This document shows positions 45,549-56,362 of a stretch of DNA of 64,000 nucleotides, one piece after another. Each line of letters begins with the position of its first letter. Position 1 is the first letter of the stretch. Below the pieces are notes generated by a model, which was given only the letters and a program-made list of their open reading frames with translations, was not told the DNA's origin and made no database searches. Origin of the DNA: Siphonodentalium dalli (Eukaryota; Mollusca; Scaphopoda; Gadilida; Siphonodentaliidae); contig CP136063.1 in the NCBI GenBank assembly GCA_032622095.1, positions 63,623,897 through 63,687,896 on the forward strand, given 5' to 3'. Made by a program: the position numbers and the translations under genes.

Positions 45549-47610
45549 CCCTTACCAAAAACTGCTAACCTAAAACCACATTAGATCTAAGCTGAAATCT
45601 AATATGATTGCTAACGTAGAACTAATGTAGAACTAATGTCGTAATTTAACTGTCAAAAGTGAGATGGGCGGAGCTTAAAAACTAACATATTGCACATGTG
45701 GTCAGGTTAGCTGATAAGCACACTAGTTCTACATTAGAAAATTCCCAACTATATTTCTAACGTGCAAATTTGCTAACATAAAGCATATGTGCAATTTTAT
45801 AGCTCTTAATAGCTATAAAATTGCACATATGCTTTACGTTAGCAATTTTACGTTATATATTTATATAATGTATTCAATGTACGTCTTATAAGGCATTCGC
45901 GGTATGGATAAATTCCTCTGACCGAACGGAACGCTCTTTATTGTTGTGACTTACACACGCATCGTAGATTCTGATTTTATCACAGAAAATTGTGGAACGA
46001 TTTGATTGGATCATCCGTTAACGTATGGTAATAGCAATCGATGGCGAATGCTTCAGACGTACATTGAATAGTGCAATATAATTTTTATGAAAAAAAAAGA
46101 TTTGATTCCCGATTAGACTGTAACAATACTAAAATGATTTAATAGAGAATTAAACTTTCTTCTGGTTACATAACAGTTACTGAATCAGTTTCTGGTCGAA
46201 AATACGCTCTTTAATATGCGCCACCGCATTAATAATTATATAAAACAATAATAATGACAATTTATGCAAGCCGGCGACAATTCGTCATGAAAGATATTAC
46301 TCTTGGTATCCAAATAATCATTTGATTATTAATTTTCTCAGCCAAAAATTCACCCTATGGTCCTTATTTGGATCTGTATGATAATTAAATAATGGCCATT
46401 AGATTATTTTGTTATGTCCACATTTTAAATGCCAATCATTGGGTCAAAAATATGGTCAAATAATCTTGGAGTTGCGGCAGTTATGAAATTCGAAGAGCAG
46501 GGTATGCTTACGCAATCTGTAATTTTGTGGGGTACACTACTGTGCACGTGCAGTCCCAGGGTACACATCCTCATTCGACTGGTAGACAATGACCGTTTCC
46601 ACATAAACACGCATGTGTTTACAGATATTTAATGCCTGATATGATATGATTGCAAATGATTGAAACATTAATACGATAATAAGTTAAATTAATATCTCTC
46701 TCGAGGCTTCCGCGACTGGTAACGTTTGCAAGTATGTGTGTGTGACTTGTGGCAGGAAATAAATATTCCATCTTATTAAAACAAGTGGATTTATTTATGA
46801 TAAGCAAAGGTGACTTTGTACGATGCGGTTGTATTATGTTTAGAATTCCAATTTATGAATGTGCGCACTAGAATGCGCCATATATATAAAATCTGTACAT
46901 GTCCATTACACTTCGGTCATTGGCAATATTATCAAAATTTACCATCTTCTTAATATTAATTAGTAAACGAAGGGGGTCATATTTTGTTCAATAATTGCCA
47001 TTGACTGTGGTCCAGGAGTATTATTTGGTTAACATTGGCACTTGCATCCAAACGCTGAACTACATTAGAGAGGGACTCAACTTTTAAGTGGAAATTTTTT
47101 TTATAAATCACTCAACTACACTTCTACGATCCCGTTTTCACCCACTCGGGCAGTTATATTAAGAAATCTCAAATTTAATGAATTCTTTGAATAAATTTTC
47201 TCAGTATCAGACGTTTGATCAATAAATGATTTTGACCATTAACGCAAATTTCGTTGTTAAAGTAAAGTTATATAAAATAATATAACGCTATGAAAAAAAT
47301 GACAGCAAATATTTGTAGTAAAGTCGTGTTTTGGTGTCAAAATAAGATTTATTACACGAGCCTACCTTTACCAATAAACCCATTCTATAAAGTGTGATAT
47401 TAAGCGTTCGTTTAATAACAGCAAATAGTGCCAGGTGACCTTTGACATCGGTTTGTCGTCTGTTTACATTCCGTATGCTACGTCTCAAAATACTATGGTT
47501 TGCAACATTCATTTCTTGCACTTATTCTGTTGAGGATAAAAGAAGGTTGTTCTATCTATCGCCAGTTTTTGTATACAGTACCTGTTTAATGATAACATAC
47601 ATGCATTGTT
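45549..47610. other. No gene; one long hairpin
   Basis: GCTAACATAAAGCATATGTG (45772) pairs with CACATATGCTTTACGTTAGC (ending about 45842); the arms are about 33 bp around a 6-base loop. The rest is AT-rich and no domain-bearing frame was found. Confidence 0.5.
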
Positions 47611-47616
47611 TAGAAC

Positions 47617-47792
47617 ACTACTAAGTGTGCGAACTGGACCGTACAACTTTGACAACTGTTACTCATTGATGAGTAGTGCTGGTTATATATCCCTACAAAT
47701 GAAGAAATGGTAATACATGTAGAAATCTTTGATACTGATATGCTTCATCTTTACAATAGGTCAGTTCAATTCACACACTTAATAGTATATTA
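47617..47792. repeat. Inverted-repeat MITE
   Basis: ACTACTAAGTGTGCGAACTG pairs imperfectly with CAGTTCAATTCACACACTTA. It contains ACTCATTGATGAGT, a perfect 14-bp palindrome that recurs just outside at about 47823. Confidence 0.45.
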
Positions 47793-47912
47793 AACAACAG
47801 ATATGATATTTGGATAAGTGAAAACTCATTGATGAGTAGTTTTACTGGATTTCCATTTCATCATTTGTAAAGATATCCATAAAATAAGTTAAGAAACAAG
47901 TTTAACGTTTCC

Positions 47913-48320
47913 CAGGTAAATGGTTTGAATTAACATATATAAATGAAACATTTAAATACATGGCAAAGAGTTGTTGAAGATGCTTAACAGCATTTGTAAC
48001 TTTAACGATAGAACTTGAAAACTTACAGGCTTGGAAATGTTCTAAGTTAAAATGGTTTCGGTATTAGGACATTTCCAACCTCTGAAATTTCCAAACGTTA
48101 CTAGAATTACCATTTTTTTCTTCAGGTAAATGGTTTGAATTAACATATACATGTATAAATGAAACATTTAAATACATGGCAAAGAGTTGTTGAAGATGCT
48201 TAACAGCATTTGTAACTTTGACGATAGAACTTGGAAACTTACAGGTTTGGAAATGTTCTAAGTTAAAATGGTTTCGGCATTAGTACAATTCCAACCCCGG
48301 AAATTTCCAAACGTTACTAG
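47913..48320. repeat. Tandem duplication, period about 212 bp
   Basis: Two copies (about 47913-48110 and 48125-48320) of CAGGTAAATGGTTTGAATTA ... TTCTAAGTTAAAATGGTTTC. The second copy has an extra CATGTA. It abuts the 3' end of the exon at 48327. Confidence 0.85.
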
Positions 48321-48326
48321 AATTAC

Positions 48327-48619
48327 CACAGTCTATCCTTGTTCCATGATGTTTTAAATGACATGGCATGCTTCGATCGTTTTGGTTCTGTCTGTTCAGA
48401 TTCTGGGAGCTTTCTCTTTTTCTCTTTCTGGATTACAGCATCGCATTCTGGTCTAACGGTATCTGGTGCAACAGTATCGACAGGTTTTCTCTTCTCTTTC
48501 TGATTGGAACCATCGCATTCTGAGCTATCAGATGCAGTAGTATCGACAGGTTTTGCTTTGTCATCATCCAGCAGCTTTTTACTTTTCAGAGTTTGAGTGA
48601 AAGATTTCAATAACGACAT
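48327..48619 (-). CDS. First exon of a hAT/ZMYM-like (C17orf113-type) gene
   Basis: The ATG at 48619 opens MSLLKSFTQTLKSKKLLDDD. Two degenerate repeats follow (KPVDTTASDSSECDGSNQKE and KPVDTVAPDTVRPECDAVIQ), then a basic patch (KKRKLPESEQTEPKRSK) and FKTSWNKDRLW. The last motif resembles the F-x-W-x-x-x-x-x-W-L start of a zinc-finger domain in hAT-derived genes, where the next exon would supply the first cysteines. The exon can end at a GT right after the second W (CTGTG|GTAATT, phase 2), and without splicing a TAA follows at once. The next exon was not found; the 212-bp tandem duplication lies immediately downstream. Confidence 0.5.
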
Positions 48620-49305
48620 CGTTTTGGCTTAGGATCATTGAAACTGGACGTTTCAAATTCACCCGGAACTTTTAACTCCAGCGCGTGCCTACGACTCAGC
48701 ACGCGCAGAAAGTATTTGATTATGTCGGCTCTTTGTAATAAAATTCACCGGTCATCGCAGACCTTTTGACACCTCGTTAATCAAGGCTCCCCATGTGCTT
48801 TATAGGAGGCATTAAAATGCCTCAGACGGCAACATGTCGTCGCTATCAGACATGCAAGATGTCGTTATCACCAAGAGAACTTGGCACAATTTACAATGCG
48901 AGTACAGTTGTGATCGTAAAAATGTGCCGGGTGCACTGGTTTGAAAACGTAGTGACTCCCGGGCGATTGTTTTGAGTGGTGGGCGCCGGCGCCCCCGGCG
49001 TGAGCACATCCCTGAACCTAGTGTAATTTTTAGCCAATTTAATTTTAAAATGTACACGTCTAGTATATACATGTATGCTGGAAATAAACTTGCTCACAAT
49101 TTTGAATTTTCAAACGTCATACTGTGAAAAATTTGTCAAACCCCAAGTGTGAACAATTAGCAACATGAGTGCATACCCTTTGGGACAGAATAGTTGTTCA
49201 TTAGCATTTTCATGATTGGTAATTTTCTCATGTAATAATTAAATAAAAATATATAACCCAAAATTACCACGATAGATACATCGTACTGAAATAAACAAGA
49301 CGTAC
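48620..49305. other. No supported gene
   Basis: Includes a short GC-rich patch (GGCGCCGGCGCCCCCGGCG near 48984). No frame with domain features. Confidence 0.4.
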
Positions 49306-49510
49306 CACTGATAGGTTGTAAAATCGCTGATGGCAGTCCTTTTAATGGCGACTTTTGCCCTGTTGCCGAGTGTTCCCCTAAATATTCTCTGTTGAAGAAG
49401 TACGACAACAATTCACGAAGAATTCTCTTGGGCTTCTTCTTCGCATTGATCTTGATGGCGCTCAACTTAGTTTTTTATACATAAAGATTGAAGCCCTCAA
49501 CTAACTTCAC
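49306..49510 (-). pseudogene. BEN-like domain exon with in-frame stop
   Basis: A strong acceptor (TTATTTTCTTACAG) and donor (AGTG|GTACGT) bound 205 bp. Translated in phase 0 it starts VKLVEGFNLYV, then TAA, then KTKLSAIKIN, KPKRILRELLSYFFNREYL, SATGQKSPLKGLPSAILQPI. The order V-x-L-x-x-G ... R-x-L-L-x-x-F-F ... L ... S-x-x-G ... A-I is that of a BEN domain, a DNA-binding and protein-interaction fold. One stop codon breaks it after residue 11. The exon could be a pseudogene, or translation could begin after the stop and lose the first strand. An upstream exon ending EDK (50463-50686) joins in phase. Confidence 0.6.
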
Positions 49511-49743
49511 CTGTAAGAAAATAAATATGTAATTATAGACATGTTGTAGATCATTGTGATTAATTTCAAACAAAAGTGAGTCTAATTTGGAGTTTTATTT
49601 CCGATATACATGTATGCATGCCGAAATATGTTGCGCAGATGTTTGGGCAGCCGAGAACTGGAGCCCATCACAAGTTATTATATATATAGTGAGCTGGAAC
49701 AATATGTTTTAAAATGGAAAAATACTATTAATCCACGTTACTT

Positions 49744-50020
49744 CAAGGTACTCAACCCATAAAGAGGGTCCCCATCTCAACAGATTCCAACAACAACAAT
49801 CTGATCAGAGGGTCCTATATTACTATTTCTTTGGCTTTGGGGGTAAAAATATTTGATTCGAGTCGAGGAACCCATCAAACAAAGCTCAGAGTTAAATCGA
49901 TATCTAACAAATCTGAGCTTTGATGGGTGACTTCCTCGACTCGAATCAAATATTTTTGACCCCCGAAGCCATTGAAAAAGTAATTGAGAGGAGTTTTATC
50001 GGTTGAGTACCTTTAACTAC
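49744..50020. repeat. Long inverted-repeat MITE
   Basis: Outer ends AAGGTACTCAACC / GGTTGAGTACCTT. A longer inner pair runs from GGCTTTGGGGGTAAAAATAT through TTCGAGTCGAGGAA to AAGCTCAGA, matched in reverse from TCTGAGCTTTGATGGGT to GACCCCCGAAGCC. Confidence 0.8.
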
Positions 50021-50462
50021 TTCCAAATAGAATGTTTTAATAGTTTGCTTCATACTGGGAAGTTATATTCAACAAATGAACTGATCTATATGTTTCATTG
50101 TTGTTGAAAACTTGGGTTATTTATGTTGGGGAAAATCCCCAGTGACCTTGCCCAGATCGGAAGACGCGATATAGTACTGCCACAATGACATTAATTGGTA
50201 AGGAATTCTTACGTGTTTTTAGTTCTTATGTTTTAGGATTAATCTTGTCTATGTCTGGCTCATTTCATATTGTTCTTATCAATACCGAAAGAATTAGCAT
50301 TATTGCACACTGTAAACAAAAATTGGTGGTCAAAACAAGTTAATAAGTTCCGCCACGATATATAAAAATAGATTTATCGTCTGCAAAGTACCATCACTAT
50401 GAATAATGCATTCATTATTATATTGGCCATTTCCTGTATTCGTATCTGCATTTTGTGCCCAC

Positions 50463-50686
50463 CTTATCTTCCCCGGGTTGAAAATACTGTTGATAGTCTG
50501 CCACAGACTCTAAAAAATCGACTCCTGTTGCAGGTGTGGGTGGAGTTCTATGCTGCATCCCAAGACGATGGCGTGGTGGTGTTGTGGTATAAGAAGTAGT
50601 TGGTAATTGAATATATTCATCGACATCAGTCTGCACCCTGTCATATTTCCTTACCAGATCTTTCATGTCATTTAGGAGATGCGTAC
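50463..50686 (-). CDS. Exon upstream of the BEN-like exon
   Basis: Bounded by acceptor CAAATTCAG and donor GATAAG|GTGGGC. It reads THLLNDMKDLVRKYDRVQTD, a Thr/Pro-rich stretch (LPTTSYTTTPPRHRLG, RTPPTPATG) and DFLESVADYQQYFQPGEDK. The acceptor phase is 1 and the donor phase is 0. The donor joins the BEN-like exon at 49510 in frame, giving ...PGEDK|VKLVEG, a natural BEN-domain start. The low-complexity linker before a DNA-binding domain is as expected. The gene's N-terminus is not placed. Confidence 0.5.
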
Positions 50687-51116
50687 CTGAATTTGTATAG
50701 ATGTTGTCAGTTTATTTAATGGATTTAAATAATATGAGTTCTTTATATGCCTCATAATAATTGCAAAATATTACTGACTGTGAAATGAACTTAAATTATT
50801 TTGGTTCTATTATTGATAGTGTGTGTAATAAATCATGATTATTGCGTTTGGTAAATTATTTTATACATGCTAGCAATGAATTTGACAATCGTATCACTCG
50901 CACAAACCATTGCCTGTTTGTAGCATTATGACGTTCAGTGTCGATTGTGAATTGTTGAGTGCAAACAGCGGCACTATAGTTCTATGGAATTGACACAAAT
51001 TGCCCAGACTACATTACAGTTTTAACTAGTTCACAAAATAAATATATAATTTTCTTTCCGGATTACTACTCAAATTTAGATCAAAGAAAATAACTGCCAA
51101 CTAGACAGATACACAC

Positions 51117-51271
51117 CACTGACACAGGTGCTGATGTGGTCTTCTTCAGGTCAGCCAATTCCTGTTCCAACACCGATATTTTTTCTTTGTATGCTACACA
51201 TGACTGGCAATAATTGATATTGTTTTCAATGGGCCCATAAATTGCGCCATAGCCATTGCCCACTGCAGACA
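51117..51271 (-). CDS. Coiled-coil exon, unknown gene
   Basis: Acceptor TTATTCCAG and donor TCAGTG|GTGTGT bound 155 bp coding SAVGNGYGAIYGPIENN, CQSCVAYKEKISVLEQELAD and LKKTTSAPVSV. The KEKISVLEQELADLKK stretch has heptad spacing. Its phases (1 in, 0 out) are the same as those of exon 50463-50686, so the two cannot be joined directly. They may be alternative exons or belong to different genes. Confidence 0.45.
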
Positions 51272-51319
51272 CTGGAATAATAAAGCAATAAACTTGTGTT
51301 AGGCAGTGTATGGGCAACA

Positions 51320-51410
51320 TAACCTATGGTCGACTCACATATATAAGAGAATGCATTGGCACAGGGTATATGGGTTGATACAAAAATCGACCTGGCACTC
51401 AAAAGGTTAA
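51320..51410. repeat. Half of a TTAA MITE (family B right half), second case
   Basis: Starts at the hairpin centre (AACCTATGGTCGACTC), as at 40439, and ends in CCTGGCACTCAAAAGGTTAA (TTAA at 51407). One base differs in the arm (CGACTCACAT for CGACTCGCAT). Confidence 0.75.
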
Positions 51411-52034
51411 TACTCTTGTCTTAATTCTTTGATAAGTTGAAACATTTAATATAAATGGCTACTCGGAAACAAAGAAATGCTGCGTGTTCTGTGAATGTCC
51501 TCTGGCGTGAGCTTCTCTCAAATAACAGGGGGCATGCCGGTAATTGGGTTTATCTTGAATGCGATATCAGTTTCACGATATAAGCACTATTTACCGTATA
51601 GCTAATACATGTATATAACCCCAATACCCTATAGGTGTTACATGTATGGGCACTATAGCTACAATAGGCACTATTTAGTAGCTATAAGGACTCCCGATTT
51701 TTGTGAGTGTGTATGAATTATTTAACCTGTGTATACATTCTAAAAATATAATTAAAACCATTGCATTTATCATTATCAAATACTTTATCAAAACAATATC
51801 AGAAGAAAGTAATAAATTCACTTGGCCCTTAATTTAGAAATGTCAAGCAAGGTTCATTGATAATTGCTCACTCAACTGTATAGATACAGCAGGGGTTTGT
51901 TGTGCTACATGTACATCGTGCAGGCTTTCGTCCAGGTCACCGATGTCAGGTAACAGAACTTCTCAAACATTGTTACCATCTTTATAGAAGCTAACTGAAA
52001 TGACCCGAAATTATTTATATTATTATATAATTTA

Positions 52035-52337
52035 TTATGATACATGTTGTCTTGAAAACATTTCATGCACCCTCTCATCATCTGATGAATCACTGCTAAG
52101 ATCTCCCAAACCGAACTCCTCCGAAAGAACTGAGCCCTTGGTGAGTGGCCTATTCTGTCAAGGCATTTTCGATGATTCACAGGTACAACTCGATGTACAA
52201 AAAGACTGCCCTGACAAACAAGGACACGCACAACGTTTCGTCGTCCTGTTACACACGTTTGAGCGATCACATGGTGAATATGAAATCTCTTGCTTTTTTT
52301 TTGCGCGACCTTTTCCTTTTAGCTTCTGTGTGGACAT
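52035..52337 (-). pseudogene. Cysteine-rich (CRC-like) small protein with one in-frame TGA
   Basis: The ATG at 52337 opens MSTQKLKGKGRAKKKQEISY. A cysteine cluster follows: SPCDRSNVCNRTTKRCACPC, LSGQSFCTSSCTCESSKMP. Then comes TGA, and the frame continues QNRPLTKGSVLSEEFGLGDL, an acidic serine stretch (SSDSSDDERVHE) and a TAA at 52035. The spacing C-x5-C-x6-C-x-C-x-C ... C-x3-C-x-C resembles the zinc-binding cysteine motif found near the end of some invertebrate transposon-linked proteins, where another Cys is expected where the TGA sits. The frame after the TGA still looks like protein, so the stop is recent, read through, or a sequencing error. It may be a last exon. Confidence 0.55.
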
Positions 52338-52599
52338 TTTATATATTGTGAATATCTCAGAACAGTAGTAATGATATATATATTAAACTGACCGGTTTCA
52401 CAACAGCGTGATTGAATGTCTGTTGAAATATCCTGGCGTGATGAAAACACGTTTATGTTATATGTTTGAAGAATTTAGAGAGAGAAGTATCAGGGCATTA
52501 CTGTACATCATGTCACTGTCGGATAAATATTCAATAGTCAACTGGGGAGGTTTTGTTTGAATTCCTATTTCTGCCGTGCTTTTTAGTTTTTACACACTT

Positions 52600-54360
52600 G
52601 TCACAGCTGAAATCTGAAGTCTGACAGGATACCGTTCTTACTTTACAGTTGTAAAGTACATGTTGTGATTCTTGGTGTCTTTATCTGGGTATGTTAGACC
52701 TACTAGTATATGTATCAACTGGACCACAATAGTCGTGCATTCATACAGAAGTGTCCAATTCGCCATCTTCTGTGAGTGTCAAGCTAAGATTGTTAAAATC
52801 TTCAACTTGATTTGAGTCTTAATTGGAGCTCTCCACTTCCTTGACCATATTTTGAATTTATTAAGTGAATATATTATGCAGGAAAATCAAAGGCAAATCG
52901 TGTTCTTCGCACCAACGAAATGTTCAGAACAAACTCTGGGAGTTGCGTACGACCAAATAGTCTTTCCTGCCGACTCGTGATTTCCAAATACTTTTGACGT
53001 GATTTATTATCAGGAAATCGGTGTAATTTTAACACCTGGCTAACGCCCACCTTCCCTGTATAATTGTGACATTCCATTACGCAACAACTTTCCATGGTCA
53101 AATTGGTTGTTTTTTAAATAAATGACTAAATGCTTCGATGATAAATATGCATTAGACTGATTAGTAAACAAAGAGCGGTACCAATGGGGAAGTACATGTA
53201 ATTAATCAGACTTTAACACACATGGGAGTTTCAGGAGTCTGGAGGCGATTTACAGATAGGCACTATAAAGTGTTTGTGTGCTAGTAACAACCAGGCTGGG
53301 TTACCGCCCTTAAATCTGCCTGTGGACGACACATACATCAGGATCGTGGCTCTTACCTTAAATGCCTGAACATTTGTTAAATGCCTGAACATTTGTAAAA
53401 CGCGGCTACAAAGAATTTCTCGGTCAATACCAATTTGTTTTTTCTTTGCCGATGACTTTCTTTGTATAGATTTAAGGTAAAATATCTCATCGCCCGAACT
53501 CATCTTTCTGCTCGATGGTCTGCATTTTGGGATTAAATTATGGAAGATTCATATGATCAAGTATTATAGTCTCATTCTAAAGAAGAAAAAAGAAGTTGCA
53601 CCTCATATGAAAGGTTAGGTACTACTATATACAGATGCTAGCACCATAAATGTTATATGTGAAATATATGAAATCTAGTCATTGGAAGTATCAAAGCACA
53701 CAAGCATTGATTGTTCCATCAATACCTGATAGGCCATCACTACCATTAGAATGAGAATAAATTAAATAGTGTTTATTGTCTTTGAAAAAATTCAGCTGAG
53801 CAAATAGCACCGATTGTAGTGAGAACTTTGTTACTTCTTGTGAAAGCATTTTCTAGACATTGATGAAGATTATTTGTCGGGAAATCATTATTGTCAATGA
53901 GTAATCCACAAAAATTTATGTTTATGTAAAATTTATAATGATGAGTTATGTGTTTCCACAAAGCCAGGTATGTCTTCAAAACTGTGTACATGTAGCTTGT
54001 AAGAAATTTTTGTGTTGAACATATATTTTGATATATCTCATCTCCCATATATAACACAGTATCAAGTTTATTGGAGTCGAAGTGATAAGTTTGTGTTGAT
54101 TGCATGAGTACAGCAAGGCAATTTCCAACACCTTGGACACCTCTTGACGATAAGCAAAATATTTTGTCATTTTGATGGAAAGTGCCTTGTTTTACAATTG
54201 GAGAAAAATTGGTTTGATTGGAATACTAAGCTACAAGTACAAGTAGATGTAGTTTCTTGGCAAGCAGTTTGATGATCATTGCTGAATACAATATTTTGAT
54301 TAGCATTGGCAGTAATTGTTTGTTCAAAGTTTGAAATAGTTTGTTCATTGTTTGTTTTTT
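52600..54360. repeat. Duplicated THAP/protease block, copy A
   Basis: Homologous to 56571-58348 throughout, with small indels. It carries a THAP exon, a spacer with an 18-bp tandem duplication (TGCCTGAACATTTGT-AA), and the protease-like frame. Copy A also has the 42-bp repeats at its 3' (plus-strand) edge. Confidence 0.85.
52874..53095 (-). pseudogene. THAP zinc-finger exon, copy A (frameshifted)
   Basis: The ATG at 53095 begins MESCCVMECHNYTGKVGVSQ, then LKLHRFPDNKSRQKYLEITSR. This is the start of a THAP domain (C-x4-C ... HRFP ... R-x-x-W/Y), a C2CH zinc finger that binds DNA and is common in P-element-type transposases. After SRQ the correct continuation, TIWSYATPRVCSEHFVG, lies one frame over; it contains the W, the P-R-V-C-S-E-H-F core and so the last Cys and His. 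The exon is therefore broken by one frameshift inside the finger. THAP domains usually span about 90 residues. Confidence 0.75.
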
Positions 54361-54628
54361 CACTAGCAGACTCATCACTGATGAGAATGTCAGTGCTGGA
54401 TTTATCATCAGGTGATGGGTCTTCTAGAATGTCCGTGCTGGATTTATCATCAGGTGATGGGTCTTCTAGAATGTCCGTGCTGGATTTATCATCAGGTGAT
54501 GGGTCTTCTAGAATGTCCGTGCTGGATTTATCATCAGGTGATGGGTCTTCTAGAATGTCCGTGCTGGATTTATCATCAGGTGATGGGTCTTCTAGAATGT
54601 CAGTGCTGGATTTATCATCAGGTGATAT
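53640..54628 (-). pseudogene. Tegument-type cysteine-protease-like domain with 14-residue repeats, copy A
   Basis: On the minus strand a frame without ATG starts near 54628 with about six repeats of LEDPSPDDKSSTDI, then TNNEQTISNFEQTITANANQ and CQETTSTC. After a frameshift near 54210 it goes on to QGTFHQND, QGVGNCLAVLMQS, LDTVLYMGDEIYQNI and, after a second shift at a T6 run near 53788, HYLIYSHSNGSDG. That order resembles the peptidase C76 (herpesvirus tegument-type deubiquitinase) domain, which also occurs in many animal transposon-borne genes. Where the family has its catalytic Cys, this copy has Gly (QGVGN). Two further TGA codons interrupt the tail. I read it as a cellular, element-borne pseudogene and not as a virus. 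Confidence 0.5.
54370..54628. repeat. 42-bp tandem repeat, about 6 copies
   Basis: The unit ATGTCCGTGCTGGATTTATC-ATCAGGTGATGGGTCTTCTAGA is repeated with only A/C changes in the outer copies. It is open on both strands because the unit is a multiple of three. The minus-strand reading (LEDPSPDDKSSTDI) is continuous with the protease-like gene and is preferred. Confidence 0.9.
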
Positions 54629-55169
54629 ATTTCAAACCCCTGTCAGGGATGTATTCTCATTTTGCCTAATATACTGCTCTTGAACAAGAGCCTTCATACG
54701 AAATATGCTTGTATTTTCAAGTTGAAAAATTAACAATATCGAAATAATTCTTTATTGTTTGAAATCAACTAAATGGGTTTATCGCGATATTGCAATATAG
54801 TGTTTAAAAAAAAAACCTACGATTAAAGGTACAGACAGAGATGAAAATATTTATATTTCTGAAACAAATATCGGATCGTCGTCGTTTTTTTGTTAACAAC
54901 GCACACAGTACATCTACCAGCGAATGATATAAACGCTCTTTATCTACGCCATAAACAAAACAACACAGAATTCTGTTTACATAACACTGTCTATGACTCC
55001 CATCGGCAAGTCTTTCTATTTCCTCAAATTCGACAAGAATGGTTATGTAAATTTGATATCGAGTTTCGAGAAAACAAAGACAAAAATAAATTGCACAAAT
55101 TAGAACCGATTATACTCGTTAGACCTAGGGGAGAGTATAGATCAAGAAAAAGGAATTTCATAAATTCAC
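54629..55169. other. No supported gene
   Basis: A plus-strand frame at 54890-55273 (127 codons) overlaps the better-supported minus-strand exon at 55170-55490 and shows no domain. Confidence 0.4.
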
Positions 55170-55490
55170 CTGATCGCACGGTATACCGGTATCGTTTATA
55201 TATACATATACTTCGACTCCATCCGTCTTCAATTCCTCACACGTTAGATTGGGGGAATGCATCACCACTATGATATCGTTTACAATAAATCCATGCATAT
55301 TTATCTCAGAGATATTATCCAACACCAGTATATCCATTTGCAGTGTAACATCGGTTTCGAACAATATAAGATTTTCGCATATCAATTTCGTTCGATCATT
55401 CTCCCAAACGCATACGTCTGATGCATAATGTCCAACACATTTTGAAAGGATATGGAGAAATAGCAATATGATCGCGAAGCACATCATCAT
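55170..55490 (-). CDS. First exon of a secreted protein (LRR-like)
   Basis: Three ATG codons in a row at 55490-55482 start MMMCFAIILLFLHILSKCVG, a clear signal peptide. The mature part has four cysteines and reads VCVWENDRTKLICENLIL, LQMDILVLDNISEINMHGF, NLTCEELKTDG and YINDTGIPCDQ. The pattern C-x-N-L ... I-L-V-L-D-N-I-S-E-I ... C is like one leucine-rich repeat behind an N-terminal cap, but too short to be sure. The exon ends at a consensus donor (GATCAG|GTGAAT, phase 0). It probably encodes an extracellular or surface protein (inference). Later exons were not found. Confidence 0.5.
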
Positions 55491-56197
55491 CCAATCGTGA
55501 ATGTATATAAAATGGCAATCTGTGTGTAGACATGCCTGCGTGGAGTTAAGACATAAAACCGTGTTTGTGATAATCAAATATTGTCAACAATGTATTTGCC
55601 AACAGGAAAGTCTATATGCACATATATAATGAGTTAAAAGGATAATCGTGTTTGTATAAAATGTTGACTCAATAAATTTGACAACAGCCAAGTATATATA
55701 CAAACAAACAGCTATGGATGTGACAGAATTTTGCGCTCATCGCGTTATCTTTTGTGTTAAGGCCACTTGTATATGCAAGTTTAGAATACCAGTAAAATAC
55801 TTCGAATTTTTTTCGTGTTTGTTTAGTCCACAATATAGATTCTGGCTAAAGAATGACTTTAAATCCATAATTGATAACGAATTTCCCCTCAAATTAAATG
55901 TTAGTATATACCTGACATGGCAATCTTCCGATGAATACAGCAACGCCGTCTTATTTGGACCATATAAGGTTAGCTCACGACTGTTGATCGAATATATTTA
56001 AAGAAATAACTGCATTGTAGCAAATTCTGAGCATTAAAAAACAAACAAACAAAAAACGTATGTAATATTGGTTGAATAGTTGATACTTGCAAGATCTAAT
56101 CCTGTATATATAACAAACACAATTTTTTTGCGATCTCATTTGTGAACCAAACCGACATTTGACTCAGGTTAATTTACATATCAAGTTAAATACTCAC

Positions 56198-56253
56198 CTC
56201 TTTGTCTTTTGTTCGTATGAAGGCTTCAATTTGGGTCCAGGCGATTGCAAATT
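56198..56253 (-). CDS. Second exon of the unknown gene starting at 56483
   Basis: Bounded by acceptor TTTTTCTTCAG and donor AAAGAG|GTGAGT. It codes FAIAWTQIEAFIRTKDKE. The phase-1 acceptor matches the phase-1 donor of exon 1 (56363), and the donor is phase 0. Confidence 0.5.
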
Positions 56254-56362
56254 CTGAAGAAAAAGTAAAAAAATAAATAATAAAAGTTATAAATAAAATA
56301 TTTGTGTTGAAATATTGGAAATATAGTATTCGAGTGATTAACATTAAAATTGCTCTACTTAC

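Noticed and set aside
54306-54683. 125-codon plus-strand frame with MSVLDLSSGDGSSR repeats
   Set aside because: The 42-bp unit is open on both strands. The minus-strand reading continues into the protease-like gene and is better supported.
54890-55273. 127-codon plus-strand frame
   Set aside because: It overlaps the minus-strand exon with a signal peptide and a consensus splice donor, and has no domain.
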